A stretch of 64,000 nt of DNA from CAXMST01 sp963793415 (GTDB taxonomy: Bacteria; Actinomycetota; Thermoleophilia; Solirubrobacterales; 70-9). The stretch covers positions 682,001 to 746,000 of the forward strand of contig CAWCAC010000002.1 of NCBI GenBank assembly GCA_963793415.1, in the 5' to 3' direction. Below the pieces are notes generated by a model, which saw only the letters and a list, made by a program, of their open reading frames with translations, was not told the DNA's origin and did not search any database. Below, in pieces: positions 1 to 7,171 of this stretch; within the stretch, counting starts at the first letter, position 1; each line of letters starts with the position of its first letter. The position numbers and the translations under genes are program-made.

Positions 1-479
1 GCCAACGCCGAGCCGAAGTCGCGATCGAGGAACTTGTCGGCGAGGATCCCGGCCGCGTCGAGCGCCCCGGAAGGGAGGACACTGTCGATCGAAAGGAGCC
101 AGGCGAGCAGCGCGAGCCCGACCAGGTTGAAGGCGAGCGTCACCGCCCAGAGCCGGGAGAGGCTCGCGAACGAGCCGCGCTTGGCGAGCCAGGCGGCGAC
201 CGGCACGAGGAAGTTCTCCGTGAACAGCTCCGAGCGACCGACCGAGATGAAGACGAAGGCGAAGCCGAACGGGATCGCTCCGATCGCGTGGGCGAGATCG
301 GCGTTCGTCACCGTCATCACGGCGCCGGTGAGCACGAAGACGACCGCCAGGGCGATCATCACCTCGAAGCCTGCGACCAGGCCGGAGGAGGCCTGGCCGA
401 CGGCAGCGCGGTTCATCCTGCGCTCACCCTCGTCCAAGCCCCGGTCCCAAATCTCACGAGGCAATGCTCCCTGCGGCAT
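1..479 (-). CDS. Formate/nitrite transporter (FNT) family protein, 3' end cut by window edge
   Basis: The reverse strand encodes an integral membrane protein whose visible part starts MPQGALPREIWDRG and continues through a cytoplasmic lead (LDEGERRMNRAAVGQASSG) into helices (LVAGFEVMIALAVVFVLTG). The segment VGRSELFTENFLVPVAAWL matches the FNT signature around the pore loop. FNT proteins are pentameric channels for small monovalent anions such as formate, nitrite or hydrosulfide; which one is carried here cannot be told. The start at 479 keeps the usual 'ExxxRGLDEGERR' lead, while an internal ATG at 416 would remove it; no strong ribosome site is seen. It is divergent from the surface protein at 578. 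About 159 residues are visible. Confidence 0.8.
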   Translation of the reverse strand, partial: MPQGALPREIWDRGLDEGERRMNRAAVGQASSGLVAGFEVMIALAVVFVLTGAVMTVTNADLAHAIGAIPFGFAFVFISVGRSELFTENFLVPVAAWLAKRGSFASLSRLWAVTLAFNLVGLALLAWLLSIDSVLPSGALDAAGILADKFLDRDFGSAL

Positions 480-577
480 CCGGGCATCGTAGGCGGTTCA
501 CAAGTGACCAGATACAAGTAGCGCGAATCCGTAAGTCCGCGTAGGGTGGCGTGACTGCTTATCGGGAAGGAGAGATC

Positions 578-1852
578 GTGCTCGCATGGATCCGTGGAGG
601 AATGACGTACGCGAACGTGACGGCGACTCTGGCGCTGTTCATCGCGATTGGCGGCACCGCTTACGCGGGGGCCAAGATCGGCAGCGAGGACATCGAGAAG
701 GGTGCCGTGGGCTCCAAGCAGCTGGCCAAGGCCGGCGTCAAGTCCAAGCACCTCAAGGACGGTAAGGCCGTCAAGGGGATCGACGTCGCCGACGGCTCCC
801 TGAGCGGGGCGGACATAACCGACGACAGCCTCAAGGGCACCGACATCGACGAGGGCTCGCTGTCGCTCGGCAGCGCGGGGGCGCCCAGCGGCCCGGCCGG
901 AGGCGATCTCACCGGGACGTATCCGAACCCCCAGCTCAAACCGAACGCGGTCGGGGCACCCGAGCTCGCCGCCGCCGCAGTGACCGGCGCCAAGATCGCC
1001 AATGACGCGGTCGACGCGGGCAAGATCGCCGACGGCTCGCTGAGCGGGGCGGACGTAGCCGACGACAGCCTCAAGGGCGCCGACATCGACGAGAGCTCGC
1101 TTTCGCTCAGCTCCGGGGCGCCCAGCGGCCCGGCCGGAGGCGATCTCACCGGGACGTATCCGAACCCCGAGCTCAAACCGGACGCGGTCGGCACGCCTGA
1201 AATCGCAGCTGCCGCGGTTACCGGCGCCAAGATCGCCAACGACGCGGTCGACGCGGGCAAGATCGCGAACGGATCCGTGGGAGAGGACGAGCTCGGAACC
1301 GACTCGGTCGGGGCCGACGAGGTCGCCGCGAACGCGGTCGCCGCGTCGGAGATCCTCGATGGCTCGGTCGGCGCGGCCGAGATCGCCACGGATGCGGTCG
1401 GCACCTCGGAGATCGCCACCGACGCGGTCAACACATCGGACATCGCCACCAACGCAGTCACCGCTGCGAAGATCACCATCGACGCGGTCGGCAGCTCCGA
1501 GATCTCCCTCAATGCAGTCGGCGCCGACGAGATCGCACCGGACGCGGTAGCGACGAGCGAGGTGCTCAACGGGTCGCTGCGGCTCTCGGACTTCGCCACC
1601 GGGCAGACATCGAACCTGGTGACGACGACCACGATCAATGCGAACTCCTGCGTGACGATCGCGACCGCGCTGAGTGGCGTGGCCGTCGGCGACCTGCCGA
1701 TTGTCACCCTCCGCTCCGCCACTGCCGGCACCTTCTGGGAAGGGCTGAGAGTGACGACAGCGGGCCAGTTCCCGCTCCGCGGATGCAACACGACCGACGG
1801 GAACCTCGGATCGGCCTCTTCAACGATCGATGTGTTCGCGCTTCGGCCGTAG
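578..1852 (+). CDS. Repeat-rich secreted or surface protein, 424 aa
   Basis: Starts at GTG 578, five bases after a perfect AAGGAG at 567-572, which is why the longer frame from 551 is not used. The N-terminus has a signal-like or anchor helix (TYANVTATLALFIAIGGTAYA), followed by about 280 residues of short degenerate repeats of the form DAV-x-x-x-x-IA (for example VGTSEIATDAV, VNTSDIATNAV), and ends in a non-repetitive domain with two cysteines. Two longer units each carry GAPSGPAGGDLTGTYPNP, a motif seen in tail-fibre and surface-fibre proteins. Such proteins are common in Solirubrobacterales; the function is not known. The regular repeats suggest an elongated beta-type fibre on the cell surface (inference). 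Confidence 0.8.
   Translation: MLAWIRGGMTYANVTATLALFIAIGGTAYAGAKIGSEDIEKGAVGSKQLAKAGVKSKHLKDGKAVKGIDVADGSLSGADITDDSLKGTDIDEGSLSLGSAGAPSGPAGGDLTGTYPNPQLKPNAVGAPELAAAAVTGAKIANDAVDAGKIADGSLSGADVADDSLKGADIDESSLSLSSGAPSGPAGGDLTGTYPNPELKPDAVGTPEIAAAAVTGAKIANDAVDAGKIANGSVGEDELGTDSVGADEVAANAVAASEILDGSVGAAEIATDAVGTSEIATDAVNTSDIATNAVTAAKITIDAVGSSEISLNAVGADEIAPDAVATSEVLNGSLRLSDFATGQTSNLVTTTTINANSCVTIATALSGVAVGDLPIVTLRSATAGTFWEGLRVTTAGQFPLRGCNTTDGNLGSASSTIDVFALRP
791..1267 (+). repeat. Tandem duplication of about 240 bp inside the surface protein gene
   Basis: Bases 791-1030 and 1031-1267 encode near-identical 80/79-residue units, each running from DGSLSGAD through SGPAGGDLTGTYPNP to ANDAVDAGKIA. The second copy is one codon shorter (LSLGSAGAPSG versus LSLSSGAPSG). 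Nucleotide identity is high across both copies, implying a fairly recent in-frame duplication. Confidence 0.85.
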
Positions 1853-1867
1853 CGCCTCCGCGATGCG

Positions 1868-2699
1868 ATGATGCGCGGCGTGGAGGTCGCCGCCCCTGCA
1901 GATTTCGGGACTGACACCGCGGTCGAGCCTGCCGGGCCCGGCCGTTGGCGGCGCGACGATCCGCGGCGCCTGGTCGGGACCTCCCGGCCCGAACGGGGGC
2001 TACGTGGCGGCCCTGCTGCTGCGGGCGATCCGGGCCGAGGTCGACGATTCCTCCCGCGAGCCCCGCTCGCTGACGATCCACTACCTGCGGCCTCCGCAGG
2101 ACGGGCAGATCGAGATCGAGGTCACGGTCGAGCGCTCAGGCCGGGCGGCGACGACCTGCACGGGTCGGCTCGTGCAGGGCGGCAAGGACATGTGCATCGC
2201 GATCTGCGTGCTCAGCACGGACTTCGAGCCCGCGATCGAGTTCGCGACGCCACCGCCCGAGGCGCCGCGGCCGGACGCGATGGAGCTGCTCGACTCGAGC
2301 TTCATGCCGCCGCGGATCTTCGAACAGCTCGAGATGCGGATGGTCTTCGGCGCGATCCCGTTCACGTCGGGCGAGGTCGCCGAGGCCGGCGGCTGGATCA
2401 GGACGCGGGTGCCGGCAACCCTCGAGCCCGAGCTCGTCGCGATGTACACCGACTGCTGGTGGCCCCCGGTCTTCGCCCGCATGGACGCGCCGGGCTTGGC
2501 GCCGACGCTTGAGCTGACGATCCACTTTCGCGGGCGTCCGCTGGCCGGTGAGCACGAGCACGTCCTCGGCCGCTTCGTCACCCAGACGGCGTCGCGCGGG
2601 TTCATGGAGGAGGACGGCTGGATCTGGTCGGCCGACGGCACGCTGCTGGCCCAGTCCCGTCAGCTCGCGCTCGTCCGGCCCTGGACCCCGGGCGACTGA
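1868..2699 (+). CDS. Acyl-CoA thioesterase-like (hot-dog fold) protein, apparent frameshift near 1950
   Basis: From about 1962 one frame reads RGAWSGPPGPNGGYVAALLLRA, the PNGGY motif of the thioesterase-like superfamily (TesB/4HBT_3 type), and continues to 2699. This frame has no ATG, GTG or TTG before an interior GTG at 2004, which would cut through the motif. The neighbouring frame, starting at ATG 1868 or 1871, reads FGTDTAVEPAGPGRWR, the expected N-terminus of this family. Removing one base around 1950-1953 joins GRWR to ATIRGAW. I therefore treat 1868-2699 as one gene with a one-base insertion, real or an assembly error. Predicted role: hydrolysis of acyl-CoA to free acid and CoA. It overlaps the next gene by one base (TGATG). 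Confidence 0.65.
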
Positions 2700-3073
2700 T
2701 GGCCGGCAAGCGCAAGGACAAGGGCAAGCGCCGGCGGGCGGAGAAGCCGCACGCGGCGGCCGTCGACTACGTCGACGGCGACGGCAACCGCCTGCGGCTG
2801 CGCCGGTCCCTGAGCCCGAAGACGATCGCCAAGATCGGCGAGCCTCCGAGCAGCGCGGCCGCCAACGTCGACGATGCCTGGCAGCGCCGGGAGGAGATGC
2901 TGTTCGAGCGGCTCGTCGTCGAGTGGGAGGTCGCCGGCCTGCCGCTGACGGAGCAGAAGATGCTGCTCGGCCGCTACCGGATGGCAAGCCCAGCGGAGCG
3001 TCGCTGGGTCCGCGCCACGATCGCCGAGCACGTACAGACCTGGATCCCAGGGCTGGACGGGGGCGTCCGCTGA
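2699..3073 (+). CDS. Hypothetical protein, 124 aa, translationally coupled to the thioesterase
   Basis: The ATG at 2699 overlaps the upstream TGA, so the two are probably one transcript. The first 20 residues are strongly basic (MAGKRKDKGKRRRAEKPH). The remainder is mixed and mostly helical (NVDDAWQRREEMLFERLVVEWEVAGLPL) with a C-terminal PAERRWVRATIAEHV segment. No signal peptide, membrane segment or catalytic motif is visible and I do not recognise a family. Composition and codon use match flanking genes, so it is likely real. A nucleic-acid or ribosome contact through the basic tail is possible but unproven. Confidence 0.6.
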   Translation: MAGKRKDKGKRRRAEKPHAAAVDYVDGDGNRLRLRRSLSPKTIAKIGEPPSSAAANVDDAWQRREEMLFERLVVEWEVAGLPLTEQKMLLGRYRMASPAERRWVRATIAEHVQTWIPGLDGGVR

Positions 3074-3091
3074 CGCGTTGCTGAGGAGTGC

Positions 3092-3367
3092 CCGTCCGAG
3101 CGGCGGCGCCGAGGGTCGAGGCGTGGGTTTGCAGTGAGGGAGGGGAGATGAGGCGGTGCCGAGGGCGCCGGCGCCCCCCGGATCCCGAAGTCGGCCCTCT
3201 GAAGGTCGAAAACCGACTCTCTAGGGGCCGAGAACCGAACTCGGCCCCTTTACCCCCGAACTTCGGGGGTAAGGGGCCCACCTCGCAGCGACCTCCGAAC
3301 CCTCGACCGCCACCCACCTCTACACGCCCTCACTGCAACGCCCGCCTGCAGCCACCTCCGAACCCTC
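3092..3367. repeat. Structured intergenic element, copy 1
   Basis: The gap 3074-3552 holds no gene. It carries CCGTCCGAG (3092-3100), then TTGCAGTGAGGG (3129-3140) whose exact reverse complement CCCTCACTGCAA lies at 3327-3338, enclosing a set of strong hairpins (3189-3278). The right side contains a direct repeat: ACCTCCGAACCCTC at 3291-3304 and again at 3354-3367, each preceded by GCAGC. A related element with the same order of parts lies at 17932-18225. No open frame, tRNA or transposase is present, so it behaves like a family of extragenic structured repeats; function unknown. Confidence 0.6.
3189..3278. promoter_or_regulatory. Cluster of overlapping, mutually exclusive hairpins
   Basis: Three stems are visible. 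AGTCGG (3189-3194) pairs with CCGACT (3213-3218). GGGGCCGAG (3224-3232) pairs perfectly with CTCGGCCCC (3240-3248) around a 7-base loop. GGCCCC-TTT-ACCCCCGAA (3243-3260) pairs with TTCGGGGGT-AA-GGGGCC (3262-3278) with one bulge. The last two share 3243-3248, so only one can form at a time, as in attenuators. There is no U tract after the last stem, so a simple terminator is not clearly supported. Confidence 0.45.
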
Positions 3368-3552
3368 CCCGGAGCCTGGACCCCGCCCGCTGACTACCCA
3401 CCAAGGGGTGAGAACGCCCACCCCGCCGAGGCGCCCACTCCCGCCCCGGGGCCCCTGGTTCGAACCCTGTTTCAGGGCGATCATCGATCCATCGAATCAA
3501 CCGAGCCAACCGGCCCCGGTCACCCAACCGAGACTCACCAAGGAGAAAGACC

Positions 3553-3927
3553 ATGAAGATCAAGATGTTCGCCGCCACCGCCCTCGTTGCCATCACCGGG
3601 GCCTTCGGCGCCACCACCGTCGCCTCCGCCGACAGCCCGACCCCGACCAAGGTCACGATCAAGGGCACCGACGGCGACTACTACGGCTACGTCAAGTCCG
3701 CCGACAGCGACTGCGAGTCCGACCGCACGGTCAAGGTCTACAAGATGAACGGCTCCAAGCCCAAGCCCAAGCAGGACCAGCTGATCGGCACCGACACCTC
3801 TGCCCCCAACGGTCCCGACGGGATGTGGAGCATCGGCAACAGCGGCTACAAGGACGGCTACTTCTACGCCAAGGTCACCAAGAACGACCACTGCGGCGCC
3901 GACCTCAGCAAGGTGATCGCCCGCTGA
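3553..3927 (+). CDS. Small secreted protein of unknown function, 124 aa (paralog 1)
   Basis: Ribosome site AAGGAG at 3540-3545 lies seven bases before ATG 3553. Residues 1-26 form a Sec signal peptide (MKIKMFAATALVAITGAFG then ATTVASA, cleavage after ASA). The mature part begins with TKVTIKGTDGDYYGYVKS and contains two cysteines (SDCESD, DHCGAD) that probably form one disulfide. Similar small extracytoplasmic proteins with VTIKG-x-DGDxxGxVKS and a C-terminal 'C-x-x-DLSKVI' occur in Thermoleophilia; no function is established. A close paralog lies at 8316-8681. It is followed by a strong terminator and is probably monocistronic. Confidence 0.75.
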   Translation: MKIKMFAATALVAITGAFGATTVASADSPTPTKVTIKGTDGDYYGYVKSADSDCESDRTVKVYKMNGSKPKPKQDQLIGTDTSAPNGPDGMWSIGNSGYKDGYFYAKVTKNDHCGADLSKVIAR

Positions 3928-3956
3928 GTCTCCGCCACAGCGCTCCCACGAGCAGC

Positions 3957-3994
3957 GAGCCGGTCCGCGAGAGCGGGCCGGCTCGTTTGGTTTG
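3957..3994 (+). terminator. Rho-independent terminator between convergent genes
   Basis: GAGCCGGTCCGC (3957-3968) pairs with GCGGGCCGGCTC (3973-3984) through one G-U pair, closed by a GAGA tetraloop (GNRA type), and is followed by GTTTGGTTTG. It lies between the secreted protein gene and the convergent VOC gene. Confidence 0.7.
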
Positions 3995-4027
3995 GAGGTG
4001 TCCGCTGCCGCTGAGAGTGGGGAGGGC

Positions 4028-4411
4028 TCAGCCCTCGCCGCCGTTGAGCACCCCGACCGTGTTGCCGTCGGGATCGGTGAAGAGGCCGAGCACGAGGCCG
4101 TTCTGGCCGGGGACCTCGTCCGGACCCATGATCCGCTTGCCGCCGAGCTGCTCCGCCTTCTGCAGCGCCGCCTCGACGTCGGGGACGGCGACGTAGAAGG
4201 TCAGGTGCCCGTCGTAGCCCTCCGGTGCTCCGCCGACGCCGCCGGCGATCCCCTTGTGGCCGTCGGGGGACTCGTTCTTGTCGGCGTCGACCATCCCGTA
4301 GTTCATCGGGTTGTCGGCGTCGATCTCCCACTCGAACAGCTCGCCGTAGAACTTCTGCGTGCGCTCGGCATCGCTGCCCATCACCTCGAAGTGCAGCACC
4401 GGGTATCCCAT
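4028..4411 (-). CDS. VOC (glyoxalase/bleomycin-resistance) family protein, 127 aa
   Basis: The single VOC module is clear: it opens GYPVLHFEVMGSDAERTQKFYGELFEWEI, has the central AGGVGGAPEGYDGHLTFYVAVPDVEAAL, and ends LGLFTDPDGNTVGVLNGGEG. This is the lengthy 'FYGELFGWEI' subfamily of VOC proteins that form dimers around a metal site; substrates are usually unknown. Length matches a single-domain VOC protein. It stands alone, convergent to the secreted protein gene and divergent from tmRNA. Enzyme activity or simple ligand binding cannot be separated from sequence alone. Confidence 0.75.
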   Translation of the reverse strand: MGYPVLHFEVMGSDAERTQKFYGELFEWEIDADNPMNYGMVDADKNESPDGHKGIAGGVGGAPEGYDGHLTFYVAVPDVEAALQKAEQLGGKRIMGPDEVPGQNGLVLGLFTDPDGNTVGVLNGGEG

Positions 4412-4541
4412 CTCGCTTCTCCTTGTCCAGGGCCGCCTCGGGCCCGCTCTGGCTGGTCACACTCTTCGACTCCGGCAGCGCCCGAAACTCATCGGCGACC
4501 CCCTCGGAGCCCCCGTCAGCATCCTCCCTTGCCTGCCGACG

Positions 4542-4547
4542 TACAAT
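4542..4547 (+). promoter_or_regulatory. Putative -10 box of the tmRNA promoter
   Basis: TACAAT at 4542-4547 lies 19 bases before the mature 5' end of tmRNA, a spacing that fits initiation followed by 5' trimming. No convincing -35 box is visible 16-18 bases upstream. Confidence 0.45.
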
Positions 4548-4566
4548 GCCAGCAGCACAAAAGCAC

Positions 4567-4925
4567 GGGGACGACAGGCTTCGACGTGGTTGTTCCGTGC
4601 GTTTGATTGCAGGTCGAGGTTCCCGGAGGCCTCGTAAAACCCCGGGAAAAACCAAGAACTGCGGACCATGAGTTCGCCCTCGCCGCTTAGCTAATACCTA
4701 AGTAGCGTGCATCGGCCCTCCCTCTCCCGCGGGGAGGGGTTCCGGTGTCAACAGCGGGATTGCCCGGAAGGTCCGCCTTTGCTGACCGGGGACTCCTAAG
4801 AAGGCTGGTCTCGAGGATCAACCCGCCGGTAGCGGCTCCTCGGGACGAGACTAAAGCGCCGGCTATGCCTGTAGACGTCAATCGACACGTAACCGCGGAC
4901 GTGGGTTCGATTCCCACCGTCTCCA
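4567..4925 (+). ncRNA. ssrA: Transfer-messenger RNA (tmRNA)
   Basis: The 5' end GGGGACG (4567-4573) pairs over seven bases with CGTCTCC (4918-4924) to make the alanyl acceptor stem, followed by discriminator A; CCA is not encoded. GGGTTCGATTCCC (4903-4915) forms the T arm. The mRNA-like part is visible: CTCGTAAAA upstream, resume codon most likely GCG at 4661, and an open frame ending GCC CTC GCC GCT TAG (stop 4688-4690). The encoded tag reads ADHEFALAA, giving AADHEFALAA with the tRNA-borne alanine and ending in the ALAA degron used by ClpXP-type proteases. tmRNA rescues ribosomes stalled on broken messages. Length of about 359 nt is normal for one-piece tmRNA. Confidence 0.93.
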
Positions 4926-4926
4926 C

Positions 4927-4948
4927 TGGCTTCAACAAGCCATTTCCG
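4927..4948 (+). terminator. Possible weak terminator after tmRNA
   Basis: TGGCTT (4927-4932) pairs with AAGCCA (4937-4942) around CAAC, followed by TTTCC. The stem is short but sits directly after the mature 3' end. Confidence 0.4.
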
Positions 4949-5329
4949 TAGCAGCAAATGACACATCACAGCAGGAATCGAATCCGGTGAAGTTGGCCCC
5001 TAAGGGTGCCGAGGCGCCGTCGTAGGCGCTCTGCCGGCACATCGCGCCCGTGTGCTCGATTGAACCAGGTAGTCGAGCCCCACCGCCGGTGAGCACGACA
5101 ACTTCATTGATTGCTCACTTAGAGACGCGTGTACCGCGTGGCAATCTGATCGAAACAGAGGCTCGTCATCGTTGCGCGGTGCTGCCAGGGTCCTCACCGG
5201 AATTCCCCACTACTCCCAGTCTCCGGCACCGGTCGTTGGTGACACGCATGAGCGCGGCCGTCTTCCCCACGCGTAGGGCCAGGGCCAAGGCGCGCCGGCG
5301 ACTTGACAACGCTGCGAGCATTCCGGCCG
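4949..5329. other. Gene-free stretch downstream of tmRNA
   Basis: No open frame with coding composition, tRNA or repeat is convincing here. The base composition is less GC-rich than neighbouring genes. GGAATCGAAT at 4975-4984 resembles the tmRNA T arm in reverse, but too short a match to call an attachment site. TTGACA at 5303-5308 could be a -35 box for the lipoprotein gene, without a clear -10 partner. Confidence 0.3.
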
Positions 5330-5905
5330 ATGCGATTCCTCTCCATCGCCCTCGCTCTCCTGGTTGCCCTCGCCCTCGCTGCCTGCGAAAGCGACGACGA
5401 AGAAACGACCACCGCCGAGACGGCCCTGCTCGAGCCCGCAGCCGTGGAGGAGAGCGTGCAGGCCGGCCTCGACGAGGACGAGTTCGCCGGCCAGCGCTCG
5501 TCCCAAGTGGACTGCGGTGAGGAGGGCTCTGACACCGAGCTCGCTTGCAGGCTCACCGGCGACGGGTTTACCGGCACCGCCGTCGCCACCCCCGCGGAGG
5601 GCTTCTCCTACACCGGCGAGCTCGAGGGGCCCGACGGCCCGAGCGCCACGGGCGGAGGTGCCTCCGAGGGCTCGATCGACGACCCCGCAAGCATCGAGCG
5701 CGCGCTGAACGAGACGCTCGAGGACGAGCGTGGCGCGGAGGCCGAGTGCCCCGACGAGCCCGCCGATGGCGCCCTCGAGTGCACGGTCTCGGGCGGCGGC
5801 TACTCCGGCACCCTCACCGTCACCCCGAACGAGGGCTTTCAGTGGGAGGCGGAGATCGAGACCCCCGAGGGGCCGCGCGTGATCCTCGGAGACGGGCCCG
5901 AGTAG
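5330..5905 (+). CDS. Lipoprotein with two repeated small domains, 191 aa
   Basis: The ATG at 5330 gives a compact signal peptide (MRFLSIALALLVALA) ending in the lipobox LAAC with Cys19 as the lipidated residue; a longer frame from 5303 only adds a short extension. The mature protein has an acidic linker, then two related units of about 60 residues (near 45-105 and 125-185), each with an acidic helix, two cysteines, and a G-x-x-G-T-x-x-x-TP-x-x-G-F strand pair (FTGTAVATPAEGF, YSGTLTVTPNEGF). The layout resembles DUF4333-type extracytoplasmic domains, but this assignment is tentative. Function unknown; anchored outside the membrane. Confidence 0.7.
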   Translation: MRFLSIALALLVALALAACESDDEETTTAETALLEPAAVEESVQAGLDEDEFAGQRSSQVDCGEEGSDTELACRLTGDGFTGTAVATPAEGFSYTGELEGPDGPSATGGGASEGSIDDPASIERALNETLEDERGAEAECPDEPADGALECTVSGGGYSGTLTVTPNEGFQWEAEIETPEGPRVILGDGPE

Positions 5906-6030
5906 CCCTTCGTCAGACCCGGCGCCCCGCGCGCGACACCCCAGCGGTTCCTCGCGTCATGCCGCGAGAGCGACATTCGACTGGGGGTCGAAGGTTCCCC
6001 AGCTCAAATCCAGTTGCCCCCGATGCCCGA

Positions 6031-6050
6031 CCCGCTCGCCAGCGAGCGGG
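6031..6050. terminator. Bidirectional terminator hairpin
   Basis: CCCGCTCG (6031-6038) pairs perfectly with CGAGCGGG (6043-6050) around CCAG. It lies between the lipoprotein gene and the convergent small membrane protein gene. Confidence 0.5.
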
Positions 6051-6066
6051 CGCCAGCGATCTCTCT

Positions 6067-6225
6067 CTAGGCAGGCTGCCTCGGCGGCATCAGCGCACCG
6101 ACGATCCAAAACAGCGGGATGAATATTCCGATGATGAACATCACCCAGTGGCCCTTCCTGATCGTCAGGATCCCCAGGGTGACCAGCAGGATGAAATAAA
6201 GAATGCCGCCAATGACGATCTCCAA
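6067..6225 (-). CDS. Small membrane protein, 52 aa, TTG start
   Basis: A short reverse-strand frame starts at TTG 6225, five bases after GGAGGG. It encodes MEIVIGGILYFILLVTLGI, then the polar turn LTIRKGHW, then a second helix VMFIIGIFIPLFWIVGAL and a short MPPRQPA tail. Two predicted membrane helices with a basic loop fit a small integral membrane protein like those common in actinobacteria. The composition is far from random high-GC translation, which supports coding. It is below the length at which frames are normally listed. Function unknown. Confidence 0.7.
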   Translation of the reverse strand: MEIVIGGILYFILLVTLGILTIRKGHWVMFIIGIFIPLFWIVGALMPPRQPA

Positions 6226-6547
6226 GATGCCCTCCGGGTCGCGGTCGTCGATCGAATCCCAACCCTATACCGGCCGGCGTCTTGGCAGCCGATCCCAGGG
6301 TCCGGATTCGGAGAGCAACTGTCGCCCGGTCGGTCTGAACCACCGGGCCGGAGGCTCTAAACCAGGATCTCGTCGTCGCACCAGCATCGCTCCGAGACAG
6401 TTCCGTCGCTCCAACGGGCAATAGTCCGAGGCGTCAGCACCCAGAACCTGCGGCACCACTCGGTGCAGTGGGGAAGGGGGCGAAGACGCGGATCGTGTCG
6501 CCGGGACTCCGGATTCCCTTGCACCAGGTTTTCTACCCGGGGGCGCC
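6226..6547. other. Gene-free stretch
   Basis: No reading frame with convincing composition is seen. A reverse-strand frame ending at 6357 reads WVLTPRTIARWSDGTVSERC near its C-terminus, which looks protein-like but has no plausible start or upstream homology. It may be a remnant. Confidence 0.25.
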
Positions 6548-6760
6548 TTAGCCCAAGGGCGGTCGTCTCGAGCTGACCGGGTGTCGCAGGGTACGGCGCC
6601 GTTCTGAGGACCCCAGCTCCGCCCACGCGAACAACCAGAGCGCCGCCTTGACGTCCTTCTCGACTTCCGTGTTTTCGATCCACTCATCGACGCTGGAACG
6701 CGGCCGATTCAGCTCCAGCATGCGCGCCAGTTCCGTGATCGCTTGCGCGTGTCCTGCCAC
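6548..6760 (-). CDS. Small hypothetical protein, 70 aa
   Basis: GTG start at 6760 with a perfect AGGAGG five to six bases upstream (complement of 6767-6772), a strong argument that it is translated. The product opens MAGHAQAITELARMLELNR and continues into an amphipathic, mostly helical stretch with acidic residues (SVDEWIENTEVEKDVKAALW), then a basic tail. No signal peptide or known domain is visible. The upstream leader is short and no operon partner is apparent. Confidence 0.55.
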   Translation of the reverse strand: MAGHAQAITELARMLELNRPRSSVDEWIENTEVEKDVKAALWLFAWAELGSSERRRTLRHPVSSRRPPLG

Positions 6761-6817
6761 CGCAGTCCTCCTGGTCTTTATCCGCTTCTCGTCCCCTCCA
6801 CTCGCGGAACGGCAAGC

Positions 6818-7168
6818 CTATCGCCAGTGTCTAGGGCAAGCCAGTCGCAGCCTTGCCCTCTGACCAATCTGGGCCCGATGCTTGCGGGCGATCTGGACAG
6901 ATCTGTCGATGGCGACGCCGCGCAACGACCGACTGCTGCGTCGCGCATCGGACGTGACGCACGGGGAGCAGGGCCCCGCGCCGACCCATAATCCAACCCG
7001 CCGAGGCCCAAACCTTCCGAAACTTGAGCACTCGGTGCACGTTACCGCGCACACCTCGGGGGTGGGCGCGTGGACGCGGTCGCGGACTTCCCGACAGATC
7101 TCCTGCTGCCGCTTGGGCAGGGCGTCGACGCCAGGGTCGGTGTCGTCGTTCGGGCGACTTCCGGCCAT
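6818..7168 (-). pseudogene. Possible decayed DUF1801-like gene
   Basis: The frame starts ATG 7168 and its first 40 residues (VDALPKRQQEICREVRDRVH) resemble the opening helix pair of DUF1801 proteins. After PTPEV the sequence loses that pattern, and fragments that could belong (for example HRVLKFRKVWASAGWIMGRR) appear in another frame. This would fit frameshift decay, but the match is short. No good ribosome site is present. If not a remnant, the frame may be fortuitous. Confidence 0.3.
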
Positions 7169-7171
7169 CGG

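Noticed and set aside
34..492. Long forward open frames such as the one at 34-492 and the many arginine-rich long frames antisense to real genes
   Set aside because: They are shadows of the real genes: repetitive arginine, alanine, glycine and proline composition, no ribosome site and no recognisable motif.
3457..3467. GGTTCGAACCC resembling a tRNA T arm
   Set aside because: The flanking stem positions do not pair, and no anticodon or acceptor stem is present in the surrounding sequence; it is a simple palindrome in GC-rich DNA.
4975..4984. Short reverse copy of the tmRNA T-arm sequence as an integration (attachment) site
   Set aside because: Only ten bases match, there is no integrase or phage gene nearby and no matching direct repeat flanking an insert.
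5303..5329. Longer N-terminal extension for the lipoprotein from 5303
   Set aside because: The extension is not signal-like and TTGACA at 5303-5308 looks like promoter DNA; ATG 5330 gives a clean lipobox.
6357..6683. 108-residue reverse frame with WVLTPRTIARWSDGTVSERC near its end
   Set aside because: No recognisable domain, no ribosome site and overlap with the better-supported 6548-6760 gene; at most a remnant.
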